Positions 43,469 through 52,635 of a stretch of 64,000 bases of DNA are shown piece after piece. Numbering within the stretch: position 1 is the first letter of the stretch; every line of letters begins with the position of its first letter. Position numbers and translations under genes: made by a program. This stretch comes from Mycobacterium barrassiae (GTDB lineage: Bacteria > Actinomycetota > Actinomycetes > Mycobacteriales > Mycobacteriaceae): the NCBI RefSeq assembly GCF_025822765.1, contig NZ_JACKUK010000025.1, positions 187,084 to 251,083 on the forward strand. Reading direction: 5' to 3'. The notes beneath the pieces were generated by a model that worked only from the letters and a program-made list of their open reading frames with translations, was not told where the DNA came from and ran no database searches.

Positions 43469-43480
43469 GGGACGCAAGCT

Positions 43481-44383
43481 ATGTCGATTTTTCTGAACAA
43501 GGACTCCAAGGTCATCGTCCAGGGCATCACCGGCGGTGAGGGCACCAAGCACACCGCGCTGATGCTCAAGGCTGGCACGCAGCTGGTCGGTGGCGTCAAC
43601 GCGCGCAAGGCCGGAACGACCGTGTCGCACAAGGACAAAGACGGTAACGACGTCGAGCTGCCGGTGTTCGGCACCGTCGCCGAGGCCATCAAGGAGACGG
43701 GCGCCGACGTGTCGGTCGTCTTCGTGCCGCCGAAGTTCGCCAAGGACGCGATCATCGAGGCCATCGACGCCGAGATTCCGCTGCTGGTGGTCATCACCGA
43801 GGGAATTCCGGTGCAGGACAGCGCATATGCGTGGGCCTATAACGTCGAGAAGGGCCAGAAGACCCGCATCATCGGCCCGAACTGCCCCGGCATCATCACG
43901 CCTGGCGAGGCGCTGGCGGGTATCACGCCGGCCAACATCACCGGCTCCGGTCCGGTCGGCCTGGTGTCGAAGTCGGGCACGCTGACCTACCAGATGATGT
44001 TCGAGTTGCGCGACTTCGGCTTCTCTACGGCCATCGGCATCGGCGGTGACCCGGTCATCGGCACCACCCACATCGATGCCATCGAGGCGTTCGAGAAGGA
44101 TCCCGAGACCAAGATCATCGTGATGATCGGCGAGATCGGCGGCGACGCCGAGGAGCGGGCGGCCGACTACATCAAGGCCAACGTCTCCAAGCCGGTCGTC
44201 GGCTACGTCGCGGGCTTCACCGCGCCGGAGGGCAAGACGATGGGCCACGCGGGTGCGATCGTGTCGGGTTCGTCGGGCACCGCCGCCGCGAAGAAGGAAG
44301 CGCTGGAGGCCGCCGGCGTCAAGGTCGGTAAGACCCCGTCGGAGACCGCCAACCTGGCGCGGGAGATCCTGCAGAGCCTCTAA
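43481..44383 (+). CDS. sucD: Succinyl-CoA synthetase alpha subunit
   Basis: A 300-residue subunit with an N-terminal CoA-binding Rossmann domain ([11 protein letters not shown]), the [12 protein letters not shown] loop and the phosphorylated active-site His in [10 protein letters not shown]. It forms the alpha-beta pair with SucC. A long perfect hairpin follows 8 bp after the stop, ending the operon. Confidence 0.97.
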   Translation: MSIFLNKDSKVIVQGITGGEGTKHTALMLKAGTQLVGGVNARKAGTTVSHKDKDGNDVELPVFGTVAEAIKETGADVSVVFVPPKFAKDAIIEAIDAEIPLLVVITEGIPVQDSAYAWAYNVEKGQKTRIIGPNCPGIITPGEALAGITPANITGSGPVGLVSKSGTLTYQMMFELRDFGFSTAIGIGGDPVIGTTHIDAIEAFEKDPETKIIVMIGEIGGDAEERAADYIKANVSKPVVGYVAGFTAPEGKTMGHAGAIVSGSSGTAAAKKEALEAAGVKVGKTPSETANLAREILQSL

Positions 44384-44391
44384 GGCCTCAT

Positions 44392-44429
44392 CGAAACTGT
44401 CCCCTACCTCCAGGTAGGGGACAGTTTCG
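44392..44429. terminator. 38-bp perfect palindrome after sucD
   Basis: CGAAACTGTCCCCTACCT (44392-44409) and its exact complement (44412-44429) leave a 2-nt centre. It begins 8 bp past the sucD stop. Both the lack of a T-run and the near-zero loop are unlike a textbook terminator; it may be another mobile palindrome serving as a transcript end. Confidence 0.7.
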
Positions 44430-44460
44430 CGTTCGGGGGCGTGACGTGCGCCGCAGAATT

Positions 44461-44474
44461 AGGAACACGTTCTA
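44461..44474. promoter_or_regulatory. KstR-like operator upstream of the thiolase-like gene
   Basis: AGGAACACGTTCTA fits TnnAACnnGTTnnA at seven of eight fixed positions (first base A instead of T). It is 45 bp before the ATG of the thiolase-like gene. Confidence 0.55.
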
Positions 44475-44519
44475 ACAATCCGTTAGCCTGACGAATTAAC
44501 ACGTGTCAGGAGGTCTGTA

Positions 44520-46055
44520 ATGGCAGTCGATCCGCGTACGCCGGTGTTGGTCGGTGTCGGCCAGTTCACCGAGCGCATCGACGACCCCTCCTATCGGGGC
44601 ATGTCGTCCGTGGAGTTGGCGACGGCGGCGGCGGAGGCCGCGCTAGCCGACACCGGCGTGGATTCGGCCGCCGTTGCGGGTGCGATCGAGGTGTTCGCCG
44701 GACTGCGGCAGTTCGAGATCTGCACGCCCTACACCAAGCCGCCGCTCGGCTGCTCCGACAACTATTTGCGGTCGGTGGCGCGCCGGATCGGGGCCGACCC
44801 GAAGCGTGCCGTGCTGGAACCCATCGGCGGCAACGGCCCGCAGAAGCTGGTGACGGAATTCGCCGGGGCGATCGCCGCAGGCGACGTCGAGGTCGCGTTG
44901 GTACTGGGTTCCGAGAACGGTTCCACGCTGCGGACTTTTGCGCGCCGCGATGACAAGCCAGACCACAGTGAGACCGTCGGCGGCCAGCTCGAGGACCGCG
45001 GCTACGGCTTCGAGCAGTACATGAGCGAATACACCGCGACCCACGGTCTCACCGGCGCCCCCGTCCAGTACGGGCTGTTGGACAATGCGCGCCGCGCGCG
45101 GCTGGGCCTCAGCGTCGAGGACTACCTTCGCAGCATGGCAGAGCTCTTCTCGCCGTTCTCCAAAGTTGCTGCCAAGAACCCGTTTTCGTCTTCACCGGTG
45201 GAGCGTTCGGTCGACGAGTTGATGACGGTCACCGACGAGAACCGGATGATCTGCGATCCGTATCCGCGCCTGATGGTGGCGCGCGATCAGGTGAACCAGG
45301 GTGCGGCCGTGCTGCTGATGTCGGTGTCGGCCGCGCGCCGGCTCGGTGTGGCCGAGGAGAAGTGGGTGTATCTGCACGGTCACGCGGATCAAACCGAGCA
45401 GGATCTCCTGAACCGCGTTGACCTCAGTGTGAGCATTTCGGCGAAACAGGCGGTGGCAGAGGCGCTTCGGGTGGCAGACATCGGTATCGACGATGTGGCG
45501 TCATTCGATCTCTACAGCTGCTTCCCGTTCCCCGTCTTCGCGGTGTGCGACGAGTTCGGCTTGGCGCCGAACGATCCGCGCGGAATGACGCTGACCGGCG
45601 GCCTGCCCTATTTCGGTGGCCCGGGCAACAGCTACTCCCTGCACGGTATCGGCGAGACGGTTGCCGAAATGCGGGACAAGCCAGGCACATTCGGTCTCGT
45701 CGGCGCCAACGGCGGAATCATGTCCAAGTACTCGGTAGGGGTGTACTCGACCGAACCACGCGACTGGGCCCCCGACCGCAGCAAGGAGCTGCAGGCCGAT
45801 ATCGCTGCGCTCCCCAAGGTCGCGGTGACCCGTAACGTCGAGGGGCGCGGCACCATCGAGACGTACTCGGTGCGCTACGACTGGCCCGTCCGAACCGGCG
45901 TCATCATCGGGCGCCTGGACGCCGACGGCAGCCGATTCATGGCGCTGACCACCGACGAGGAGTTGGTGGGGTTGATGAGCGACGGTGACCCGATCGGTGC
46001 GGCGATCTCCGTCACCTGCGACGGCAAGAAGAACACCGCCTCGCTCAGCGTTTAG
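44520..46055 (+). CDS. Thiolase-like protein (TLP1-type), probable non-classical thiolase
   Basis: A 511-residue thiolase-fold protein (MAVDPRTPVLVGVGQFTE, GANGGIMSKYSVGVYS) with an extra C-terminal domain of about 100 residues (RNVEGRGTIETYSV...). At the usual first nucleophile region it reads EPIGGNGPQKLVTEF, without Cys, and the HDAF-type motif is DLYSCFPF. This fits the thiolase-like proteins that lack classical thiolase activity. AGGAGG lies 6 nt before the ATG and a KstR-like site is upstream, so a part in steroid or fatty-acyl metabolism is inferred. It overlaps the convergent luciferase-like gene by 4 bp. Confidence 0.88.
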   Translation: MAVDPRTPVLVGVGQFTERIDDPSYRGMSSVELATAAAEAALADTGVDSAAVAGAIEVFAGLRQFEICTPYTKPPLGCSDNYLRSVARRIGADPKRAVLEPIGGNGPQKLVTEFAGAIAAGDVEVALVLGSENGSTLRTFARRDDKPDHSETVGGQLEDRGYGFEQYMSEYTATHGLTGAPVQYGLLDNARRARLGLSVEDYLRSMAELFSPFSKVAAKNPFSSSPVERSVDELMTVTDENRMICDPYPRLMVARDQVNQGAAVLLMSVSAARRLGVAEEKWVYLHGHADQTEQDLLNRVDLSVSISAKQAVAEALRVADIGIDDVASFDLYSCFPFPVFAVCDEFGLAPNDPRGMTLTGGLPYFGGPGNSYSLHGIGETVAEMRDKPGTFGLVGANGGIMSKYSVGVYSTEPRDWAPDRSKELQADIAALPKVAVTRNVEGRGTIETYSVRYDWPVRTGVIIGRLDADGSRFMALTTDEELVGLMSDGDPIGAAISVTCDGKKNTASLSV

Positions 46056-46900
46056 ACCAGCGCGGCGAGCTTGCCCGCCAGGCGCTCCACGTAGGCCGCG
46101 ACCTCGTCCGCCGATTTGTCGGGCAGGCCGAACAGCACCTCGGTGACCCCGAGATCGGCCCACCGCGCCAGCTTGTCGGGGTCGGGCTTGAAGTCCAGCG
46201 CGACGATCTGCGGTGCGCCGTCGCGGCCCGCCGCCGCCCAGGTGTCCTGCAGCAGCTTGACCGGCGCGTCTATGTCGAAGTCACGCGGTGTGGTGATCCA
46301 GCCGTCGGCCGAGCGCGCGATCCACTTGAAGTTCTTCTCGTTCCCGGCTGCGCCCACCAGCACCGGGATGTGCGCCTGGACCGGCTTCGGCCAGGCCCAG
46401 CTGGGCCCGAACTTGACGAACTCGCCGTCGTAGGAGGCTTCCTCCTGAGTCCACAGCGCGCGCATGGCCTCCAGGTATTCGCGCAACATCGTGCGGCGCC
46501 GGCCGGGCGGGACGTTATGGTCGGCCAATTCGTCTGTGTTCCAACCGAATCCGACGCCGAGGGATACGCGGCCGCCGGAAAGATGATCCAGCGTGGCGAT
46601 CGACTTCGCCAGGGTGATCGGGTCGTGTTCGACCGGCAGCGCCACCGCCGTGGACAGCCGCACCCGCGAGGTCACCGCGCAGGCGGCGCCCAACGACACC
46701 CAGGGATCGAGGGTGCGCATATAGCGGTCATCGGGCAGTGATTCGTCACCCGTCGTGGGGTGCGCGGCCTCTCGCTTGACCGGGATATGCGTGTGTTCGG
46801 GCACGTAGAACGTGGTGAAGCCATGTTCGTCGGCCAGCTTGGCAGCGGATGCCGGGTCGATGCCCCGGTCGCTGGTGAAAAGTACGAGCCCGTAGTCCAT
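46052..46900 (-). CDS. Luciferase-like (probable F420-dependent) oxidoreductase
   Basis: A 282-residue LLM protein from the internal ATG (MDYGLVLFTSDRGIDPASA), which corresponds in place to Rv0953c. It has the family features YVPEHTHIP, GRVSLGVGFGWNTDEL and VLVGAAGNEKNFKWIARSADGW. The frame continues upstream to 47512 but that part has no LLM character and would cover the intergenic region. A perfect KstR-like site ends 8 bp before the ATG. Substrate unknown. Confidence 0.92.
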   Translation of the reverse strand: MDYGLVLFTSDRGIDPASAAKLADEHGFTTFYVPEHTHIPVKREAAHPTTGDESLPDDRYMRTLDPWVSLGAACAVTSRVRLSTAVALPVEHDPITLAKSIATLDHLSGGRVSLGVGFGWNTDELADHNVPPGRRRTMLREYLEAMRALWTQEEASYDGEFVKFGPSWAWPKPVQAHIPVLVGAAGNEKNFKWIARSADGWITTPRDFDIDAPVKLLQDTWAAAGRDGAPQIVALDFKPDPDKLARWADLGVTEVLFGLPDKSADEVAAYVERLAGKLAALV

Positions 46901-46908
46901 AGCTGAAT

Positions 46909-46922
46909 TAGAACGTGTTCTA
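46909..46922 (-). promoter_or_regulatory. KstR-like operator at the second luciferase-like gene
   Basis: TAGAACGTGTTCTA is a perfect match to TnnAACnnGTTnnA and almost a full palindrome. It ends 8 bp upstream of the ATG at 46900, where it would cover the promoter. The remaining 270 bp to the glycosyltransferase gene contain no recognisable RNA or gene. Confidence 0.65.
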
Positions 46923-47192
46923 GTCTGAAGGGCAAGACCGGGGTCCCCAACCGCAGACGAGGCCCTGGTGGCCGTTCGCTGCGGTGGTGTGAACCATTTC
47001 GCATTCTGCCGTGACACCCCGCGTGAGCGCCGGGTATCCGCCTTTGGCAAGCACGACGAATTACTTTGCCGGGTAACGGCATCGGTCCGGCGCCCGACAT
47101 AGTCCAGGAAAGCTCCATTCGATTCGATTGCATGTTGAGCACGAATGCCCGGCGCAGTCGCCGGTGCAAAAACCAAATCCTGAGGCAAATTC

Positions 47193-48770
47193 ATGGCCCG
47201 CGTTAACCGTGGCGGCGTCGTATTCGGCGCCGTTTTATTGATGTTCATCGCGTTCGTCGTCTTCGGCGGACGCCTGCTGGGAGGCGAGAGCCATTCCGGC
47301 GCACCACCATCGGTGCCCTCGTCGACCACCGACGAAGGCTCCTCCGGCTTCCAGCAGGTACCCGTGCCCCGCGCGCCCGGCGATCGCAGTGTCGGCGCCT
47401 CAGGAGGTGCGTTACCCCAGGCCGACGGCGTCCAGGCGGTCTCAGCGGAACCCCCGTCGTCGTCGGTGCCGCAGGCGCAGCGCCAGGATGACGCATCCTG
47501 GCCGCAGTTCATCCTCTACGGCCTGCTGATCGCGGTGTCGTCGGCGCTGTTCATCGTGGCCGCCACCACGCTCTGGTGGATGCTGCATGCCTGGCGCAGT
47601 CCAGACGTGTTGGCATCGACAGGGTTTCGCCGACGGTCCGCGCGGAGCCCACGCTCGTTCTCACTGCTGTTGCCCGCGAGACACGAAGAAGATGTGCTCG
47701 GCGACACCGTCGATGCGCTGGCGCGGCTGGACCATCCCTCCTACGAGGTGATCGTCATCATCGGCCATGACGACCCCGACACTGAGCGGGTGGCCCGTGC
47801 CGCCGCCGCGCGGCACCGCCGGACAGTGCGGGTGGTCATCGACGACAACATCCCGAAGAACAAGCCGAAGGCGCTCAACACGGCGCTGCCGGCCTGTCGC
47901 GGCGAGATCGTCGGGGTGTTCGACGCGGAGGACGAGGTACACCCGCGCCTACTGCGGCTCGTCGAGGCGCGGTTCGAGGAGTCCCGCGCCGACGTCGTCC
48001 AGGCCGGCGTGCAGCTGATGAACGTGCGGTCGACGTGGTGGTCGCTGCGCAACTGTCTGGAGTACTACTTCTGGTTCCGGTCGCGCCTGCACTTCCACGC
48101 CGACCAGCGGTTCATTCCGCTTGGTGGCAACACGGTGTTCGTCCGCACCGAGCTGTTGCGTGCGGTGGGGGGCTGGGACCGCAATTGTCTGGCCGAGGAC
48201 TGCGAGATCGGGGTGCGACTGTCGACCCGCGGGGCGCGCGTCGCCGTGGCCTACGACCCCAAGGTCGTGACGCGGGAGGAGACGCCCGGATCCGTCCGTG
48301 CTCTGGTCAAACAGCGCACCCGCTGGGATCAGGGCTTCATGCAGGTGTACCGCAAGGGGGAATGGCGCAGGCTGCCCAGCAGGCGTCAGCGCCTGCTGGC
48401 GCGCTACACGCTGGCGATGCCGTTCCTGCAGGCGGCCACCGGTGCACTGCTACCGATCGCGATCGCTTCGATGTTCGTGCTCAAGGTTCCGGTTCCGATG
48501 ACCCTCCTGACGTTCCTGCCGTTGGCGCCGACGCTCGTCACAGTGGCCGTCGAGTCGGCGGCACTCAGCGAGTTCGGCAAGGAGTTCGGCATCCGGATCC
48601 GGCTCTGGGATCACCTTCGGCTCGTGTTGGGCGCGTTTCCTTACCAGCTCCTACTCGCCGCGGCCGCTGTTCGCTCGGTGTGGCGTCAGAGCAGGGGACA
48701 GGGCGGCTGGGAGAAGACATCACACGCCAACGCCCACCGCACCGCAGAACCGGAACGGATCGCGGCATGA
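47193..48770 (+). CDS. Family 2 glycosyltransferase, cellulose-synthase-like
   Basis: A 525-residue membrane synthase. One N-terminal span, a Ser/Pro/Gln-rich linker (about 30-100) and a second span (about 106-130) precede the GT-A catalytic domain. The processive GT2 markers are present in order: Asp in PARHEED..., DAEDE near 243, AEDCE near 335 and QRTRWDQG near 374 (QxxRW). Several C-terminal spans follow. It probably polymerises a beta-linked glycan across the membrane. GAGG lies just before the ATG. It overlaps the next gene by 4 bp. Confidence 0.9.
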   Translation: MARVNRGGVVFGAVLLMFIAFVVFGGRLLGGESHSGAPPSVPSSTTDEGSSGFQQVPVPRAPGDRSVGASGGALPQADGVQAVSAEPPSSSVPQAQRQDDASWPQFILYGLLIAVSSALFIVAATTLWWMLHAWRSPDVLASTGFRRRSARSPRSFSLLLPARHEEDVLGDTVDALARLDHPSYEVIVIIGHDDPDTERVARAAAARHRRTVRVVIDDNIPKNKPKALNTALPACRGEIVGVFDAEDEVHPRLLRLVEARFEESRADVVQAGVQLMNVRSTWWSLRNCLEYYFWFRSRLHFHADQRFIPLGGNTVFVRTELLRAVGGWDRNCLAEDCEIGVRLSTRGARVAVAYDPKVVTREETPGSVRALVKQRTRWDQGFMQVYRKGEWRRLPSRRQRLLARYTLAMPFLQAATGALLPIAIASMFVLKVPVPMTLLTFLPLAPTLVTVAVESAALSEFGKEFGIRIRLWDHLRLVLGAFPYQLLLAAAAVRSVWRQSRGQGGWEKTSHANAHRTAEPERIAA

Positions 48771-51430
48771 ACCGACTGAGAAGGCTGAATCCGTCGATCC
48801 CGGTCGTTGCAATCCTGTTGCTGCTGACCGCGATACCGCGGTTGGTCAATCTGACCGGATCGCCGACCCGCCTCGACGACGAGGGAACCTATGTCGCACA
48901 GGCGTTTGCGGTCTCCGAATGGGGTGAGCTCGCCCACTACACCTACTGGTATGACCACCCGCCCGCCGGCTGGCTGCAGCTGGCCGCGTGGAACATGGTC
49001 GTCGGCAACGAATTCGGTGGCAGCGCGGTGGTCGCGGGCCGGTACCTGATGGTCCTGGTCGCGGTGCTCACGGCGACGCTGCTCTGGATGCTGGGCCGAC
49101 GGATCGGGATGTCGCGCCTGGCCGTTGCGGCCGCGGTGACCATCTACGCGGTGTCGCCGTTGGCGATCTCGCTCAGCCGCTCGGTCTATCTCGACAACCT
49201 GGCGATCGCGTGGCTGCTGGGCGCGCTGGTGCTGGTGTGCTCTCCGCGGCACCGGTTGTCCGCGATCTTCGGCGCCGCAGCATGTTTCGGCATCTGTGTG
49301 TTGACCAAAGAGACGATGATGCTGCTCGTGCCGATGTTGGCATGGCTGGTGTGGATCAAGACTGCCCCCGCCACCCGTCGATACGCGTTGACCGTCTTTG
49401 CCGCGGTCTTCGGTGTGGCCGTCAGCACCTATCTACTGATGGCCGTGGTGCGAGGCGAGCTCCTGCCGGGTCCTGGCCACGTGAGCCTGTGGGAAGGCAT
49501 CAAGTTTCAGCTGTGGCAGCGTGAGGACAGCGGTGCGCTCGGCGATCCCCAGTCGCTCAAACGTCACACCATCGACGAGTGGCTGGCACTCGACCCCGCT
49601 CTGCCATGGCTCGCCGCACCGATCGCCTTGACCGGCTTGCTCATTGAGCGCATCAGGCCGTTCGCAGTCGGACTGCTGATCCTCGTCGTCACGGTTGTCC
49701 GACCGGGCTACCTACCGGTGCCGTTTGTGATCGCCGCCCTACCGTTCATCGCGCTTTTGGCCGCGGGTATCGGCGAGGCCGGGGTGGCTCGATTGCGCCA
49801 ACGTGCCGAGGCGCCGCGGCCCAGTGCCGCCCGGTACCTGCGCACCGCGGCCGTGGCGGCGACGGCGCTGGTCGCTTCCGTGGTGGTGTCGCTGTGGCTG
49901 CCCAGCTATCACAGTGTGCTTGTCGCCGACAACGATGCGTCGATGCGCCAAGCGCAGCAATGGATCACCCAGAATGTGCCCAAACCGGACCGGCTCATCG
50001 TCGACGACGCATTGTGGGTGGACCTGGTCGACGACGGACGCGACAGGCGCAACGTCATCTGGTCCTACAAGGTCGACACCGACCAGCAGGTGCAGAACTG
50101 GGCACCGCGCGGCTGGGCCGACTACGAGTGGGTGGTGTCGACGGCGTCGATGCGCGCCAACATGCCCGATGAAGGCGTCCTCACCGATGCGATGTCCCAC
50201 GCCCGCCCCGTGGCGACCTTCGGTTCCGGCGGTAAGCGGGTCGACGTGTTACGTGTTGACACCGGATCCTCGTCCGAACCCGGGGCTCCCGCGCTGCCCT
50301 CGTTCGGTGGGCAGGTCGCGGCCCGTCTCGACGCGGCAAGCAACCCCGATGCGGTTGCGGCGCTGCAGTCACGCACCGTCGACCAGCGGGTGGTCGCCGC
50401 GCTCGCGGTTCTGTCATCCACACAACCCGTTGTGCTCGATGGGTTTTCGGCCATCGACGCGGAGAGGGTCGCAGGAACGCCGCAACGGGAGTTCACACTG
50501 AGGGGCGCGCCGGGACAGCTGCAGACGTTCGTCGCCTTCTTCGAACGGCAGAGTGAGCCATTCGCAGTCGAGTCCGCCAAAATCGACGGCGACAAACTCC
50601 GGGTCCGATTCCCGGCCCGCGCAACGGATGTCGGTCTCGGCGAGGGACAGGCCGCGCCCGCCGAGGGGACGGCCGCGGTGCGGGTCGCCGATGTGCGCAG
50701 GACCGTCCCGGCCGATCACATCGAGTTCGTCCGCATCGACGGGGGCGCGGACGGATCGGTCCACGCCGGGCCGGACCCGGCGACGTATCGGACGTTGCCG
50801 GCGGGCGCCTACGTCATGCTGACGGTGGGCGATCGCGGCGCTGCCCCGAAGATGCGCCAGGCGTTCACCGTGGCGCCCGGTGGTGTCTACACGCTCGCAT
50901 TGTTCTCCGCAGCCGAATCCACCGATTTGGCAGCACAACTCGCTCCCGACAGTGCGCCGGGCGGTCCTGGGGTGCGGCTGCTGCACGCGGCCGGTGTCGC
51001 AGGAGCTGTCCGACTCACGTTGACGCCGCCGGGCGGCGAGCCCACCGTTCTCGCCGACAACGCGCAGTACGGACTGATCACCGGTTACGCCCCGATGCCC
51101 GCGGGCCGTTACGACGCGACGGTGACGGCCAACGGCCACGAATGGCGGATACCCGTTGAGGTGGCCGACGGTGGACCGACGACGCTGGTGCTCAACGACG
51201 GCCAGGACGGCCCGCTGCTGCACGGGATGCATGACGTGCCCGGTGCCGCCGCGCCGCTGGATCCGCCGAACCTGACGATGCCCGCTGCGGGTGCCGTCCC
51301 CGAGAAGACGCCATCGCAGGACGTGCATGCAGATACGTGGCGCGGCAAGATGATCCCCGTCGTGCTGTGCGCCGTCGTCATCGTCGGCGCGTCCGTCGTG
51401 TTCGCGAAAACCCGAGGGAGGCAGCGATGA
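48767..51430 (+). CDS. Polytopic GT39/ArnT-like glycosyltransferase with DUF4397-like tail
   Basis: An 887-residue protein. The N-terminal half (about 1-370) has some ten spans and, in the first outer loop, PTRLDDEGTYVAQAF and YDHPPAGW, typical of lipid-linked-sugar transferases of the GT-C class (Asp-Glu motif). The large outer C-terminal part contains a DUF4397-like region (VRLLHAAGVAGAVRL, YAPMPAGRYDATV) and ends with one more span and a basic tail. It is coupled by 4-bp overlaps to both the GT2 and the GH8 genes. Donor and acceptor are unknown. Confidence 0.85.
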   Translation: MNRLRRLNPSIPVVAILLLLTAIPRLVNLTGSPTRLDDEGTYVAQAFAVSEWGELAHYTYWYDHPPAGWLQLAAWNMVVGNEFGGSAVVAGRYLMVLVAVLTATLLWMLGRRIGMSRLAVAAAVTIYAVSPLAISLSRSVYLDNLAIAWLLGALVLVCSPRHRLSAIFGAAACFGICVLTKETMMLLVPMLAWLVWIKTAPATRRYALTVFAAVFGVAVSTYLLMAVVRGELLPGPGHVSLWEGIKFQLWQREDSGALGDPQSLKRHTIDEWLALDPALPWLAAPIALTGLLIERIRPFAVGLLILVVTVVRPGYLPVPFVIAALPFIALLAAGIGEAGVARLRQRAEAPRPSAARYLRTAAVAATALVASVVVSLWLPSYHSVLVADNDASMRQAQQWITQNVPKPDRLIVDDALWVDLVDDGRDRRNVIWSYKVDTDQQVQNWAPRGWADYEWVVSTASMRANMPDEGVLTDAMSHARPVATFGSGGKRVDVLRVDTGSSSEPGAPALPSFGGQVAARLDAASNPDAVAALQSRTVDQRVVAALAVLSSTQPVVLDGFSAIDAERVAGTPQREFTLRGAPGQLQTFVAFFERQSEPFAVESAKIDGDKLRVRFPARATDVGLGEGQAAPAEGTAAVRVADVRRTVPADHIEFVRIDGGADGSVHAGPDPATYRTLPAGAYVMLTVGDRGAAPKMRQAFTVAPGGVYTLALFSAAESTDLAAQLAPDSAPGGPGVRLLHAAGVAGAVRLTLTPPGGEPTVLADNAQYGLITGYAPMPAGRYDATVTANGHEWRIPVEVADGGPTTLVLNDGQDGPLLHGMHDVPGAAAPLDPPNLTMPAAGAVPEKTPSQDVHADTWRGKMIPVVLCAVVIVGASVVFAKTRGRQR

Positions 51431-52596
51431 TGAGCAAGCTACGGATCGGTGCCCTGTACGCCCTGGCGCTCATCGTGATCGTCGGCGCGGGATGGGGAAT
51501 CGCGCAGGCGGTCGACCCGAGGATCACCGCCAGTGACATTCAGGGCATGCGTGAAGCGGCCGCAGTGCAAGCCGGTCGGGAATTCCTCGACGAATACGTC
51601 GAGGACGACGGCAGGGTGGTCCGCCGGGACGAGGGCGGCGACGTCGTCAGCGAGGGACAGGCCTACGGCATGCTGATCGCCGTCGCGGTCGGCGACGAGG
51701 CCTGCTTCCGGAAGATCTGGGACTGGACCAAGACGCACCTGAGCAGACCCGACGGGTTGCTGTCGTGGCGTTGGGCCGACGGCGCCGTCACCGACGCCAA
51801 CAGCGCCGCCGATGCAGATCTGGACGTGGCAAGATCACTTCTATTGGCGGGCAACCGATTTGAGGATAACGGTCTTGCGGAGGACGGCAAGCAGCTCGGT
51901 CGACACATCCTGGATGCCGAGAGCATCCCCGTCGGTGGTCGCACCGCACCCAGTGAGCAGGTGGTGGTGCCGGGCCGGATGGTGGTCGCAGGCAACTGGG
52001 CGACCGCACCGCCGTTCTCCGTCAACCCGGGATATTTCAGTCCCCGCGCCGAGCTTGAGCTCTTCCAGGTGTCTGCGGACCAACGATGGCGGGAGATCAG
52101 CCGATCCCAGCGAGTGCTCAGCTGGCAGCTGATCGGCGGGGGAGCGCTGCCGCCGGACTGGGCAGTCGTCGATGAGGCCGGCCATGCAGTGCCGATGCCG
52201 GCGCCGGGGGGCGGACCCGTGCACTTCGGCCTCGACGCCGCGCGCGTGCCGATCCGGTTCGCCGAATCCTGCGATCCCGCCGACCGCGAAGTGGCCGCCG
52301 GGATGCGCACCGTCGTCGCGGCGCCCGGCGATGTCCCCGGTCTGCGCAACCTCGACGGGACGCCGGCAGGAGACTGGCAGCATCCGGTGGCACTGGTGGC
52401 CGCTGCGGCGGCCGACGACGCGGCGGGGGACGACGACGCCGCGGCGACCCGTCTCGATGAGGCGACGGCGCTGCAGCGGCAGTACCCGACGTACTTCGGC
52501 TCCGCCTGGGTGGCGCTGGGCCGGATCATGTTGGCCACCTCGTTGCTGGGCGAATGCCCGCAGAACGGCGGACGTTTCCTTCATCGCGATCCATAA
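51427..52596 (+). CDS. Glycoside hydrolase family 8-like protein
   Basis: A 389-residue exported or membrane-anchored protein. The N-terminal segment LYALALIVIVGAGWGIAQA is a signal anchor or signal peptide. GH8 markers are SEGQAYGML (general-acid Glu near 76) and SWRWADGAVTDANSAADADL with the catalytic-region Asp residues. GH8 enzymes such as BcsZ trim beta-1,4-glucans during cellulose export. Its coupling to a GT2 synthase gives a bcs-like logic. AGGGAGG precedes the ATG. Confidence 0.88.
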   Translation: MMSKLRIGALYALALIVIVGAGWGIAQAVDPRITASDIQGMREAAAVQAGREFLDEYVEDDGRVVRRDEGGDVVSEGQAYGMLIAVAVGDEACFRKIWDWTKTHLSRPDGLLSWRWADGAVTDANSAADADLDVARSLLLAGNRFEDNGLAEDGKQLGRHILDAESIPVGGRTAPSEQVVVPGRMVVAGNWATAPPFSVNPGYFSPRAELELFQVSADQRWREISRSQRVLSWQLIGGGALPPDWAVVDEAGHAVPMPAPGGGPVHFGLDAARVPIRFAESCDPADREVAAGMRTVVAAPGDVPGLRNLDGTPAGDWQHPVALVAAAAADDAAGDDDAAATRLDEATALQRQYPTYFGSAWVALGRIMLATSLLGECPQNGGRFLHRDP

Positions 52597-52635
52597 CGAT
52601 GACCAACAGGCCGCCCGGCGATGGGATGGCTTCCC

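Noticed and set aside
46923-47192. Possible regulatory RNA upstream of the GT2 operon
   Set aside because: Short complementary stretches exist (for example around GGCAAG/CTTTGCC), but none forms a convincing structure or matches a known class.
46901-47512. N-terminal extension of the second luciferase-like gene
   Set aside because: The frame is open but the extra residues are unlike LLM proteins, overlap the start of the glycosyltransferase gene and would run through the KstR-like operator.
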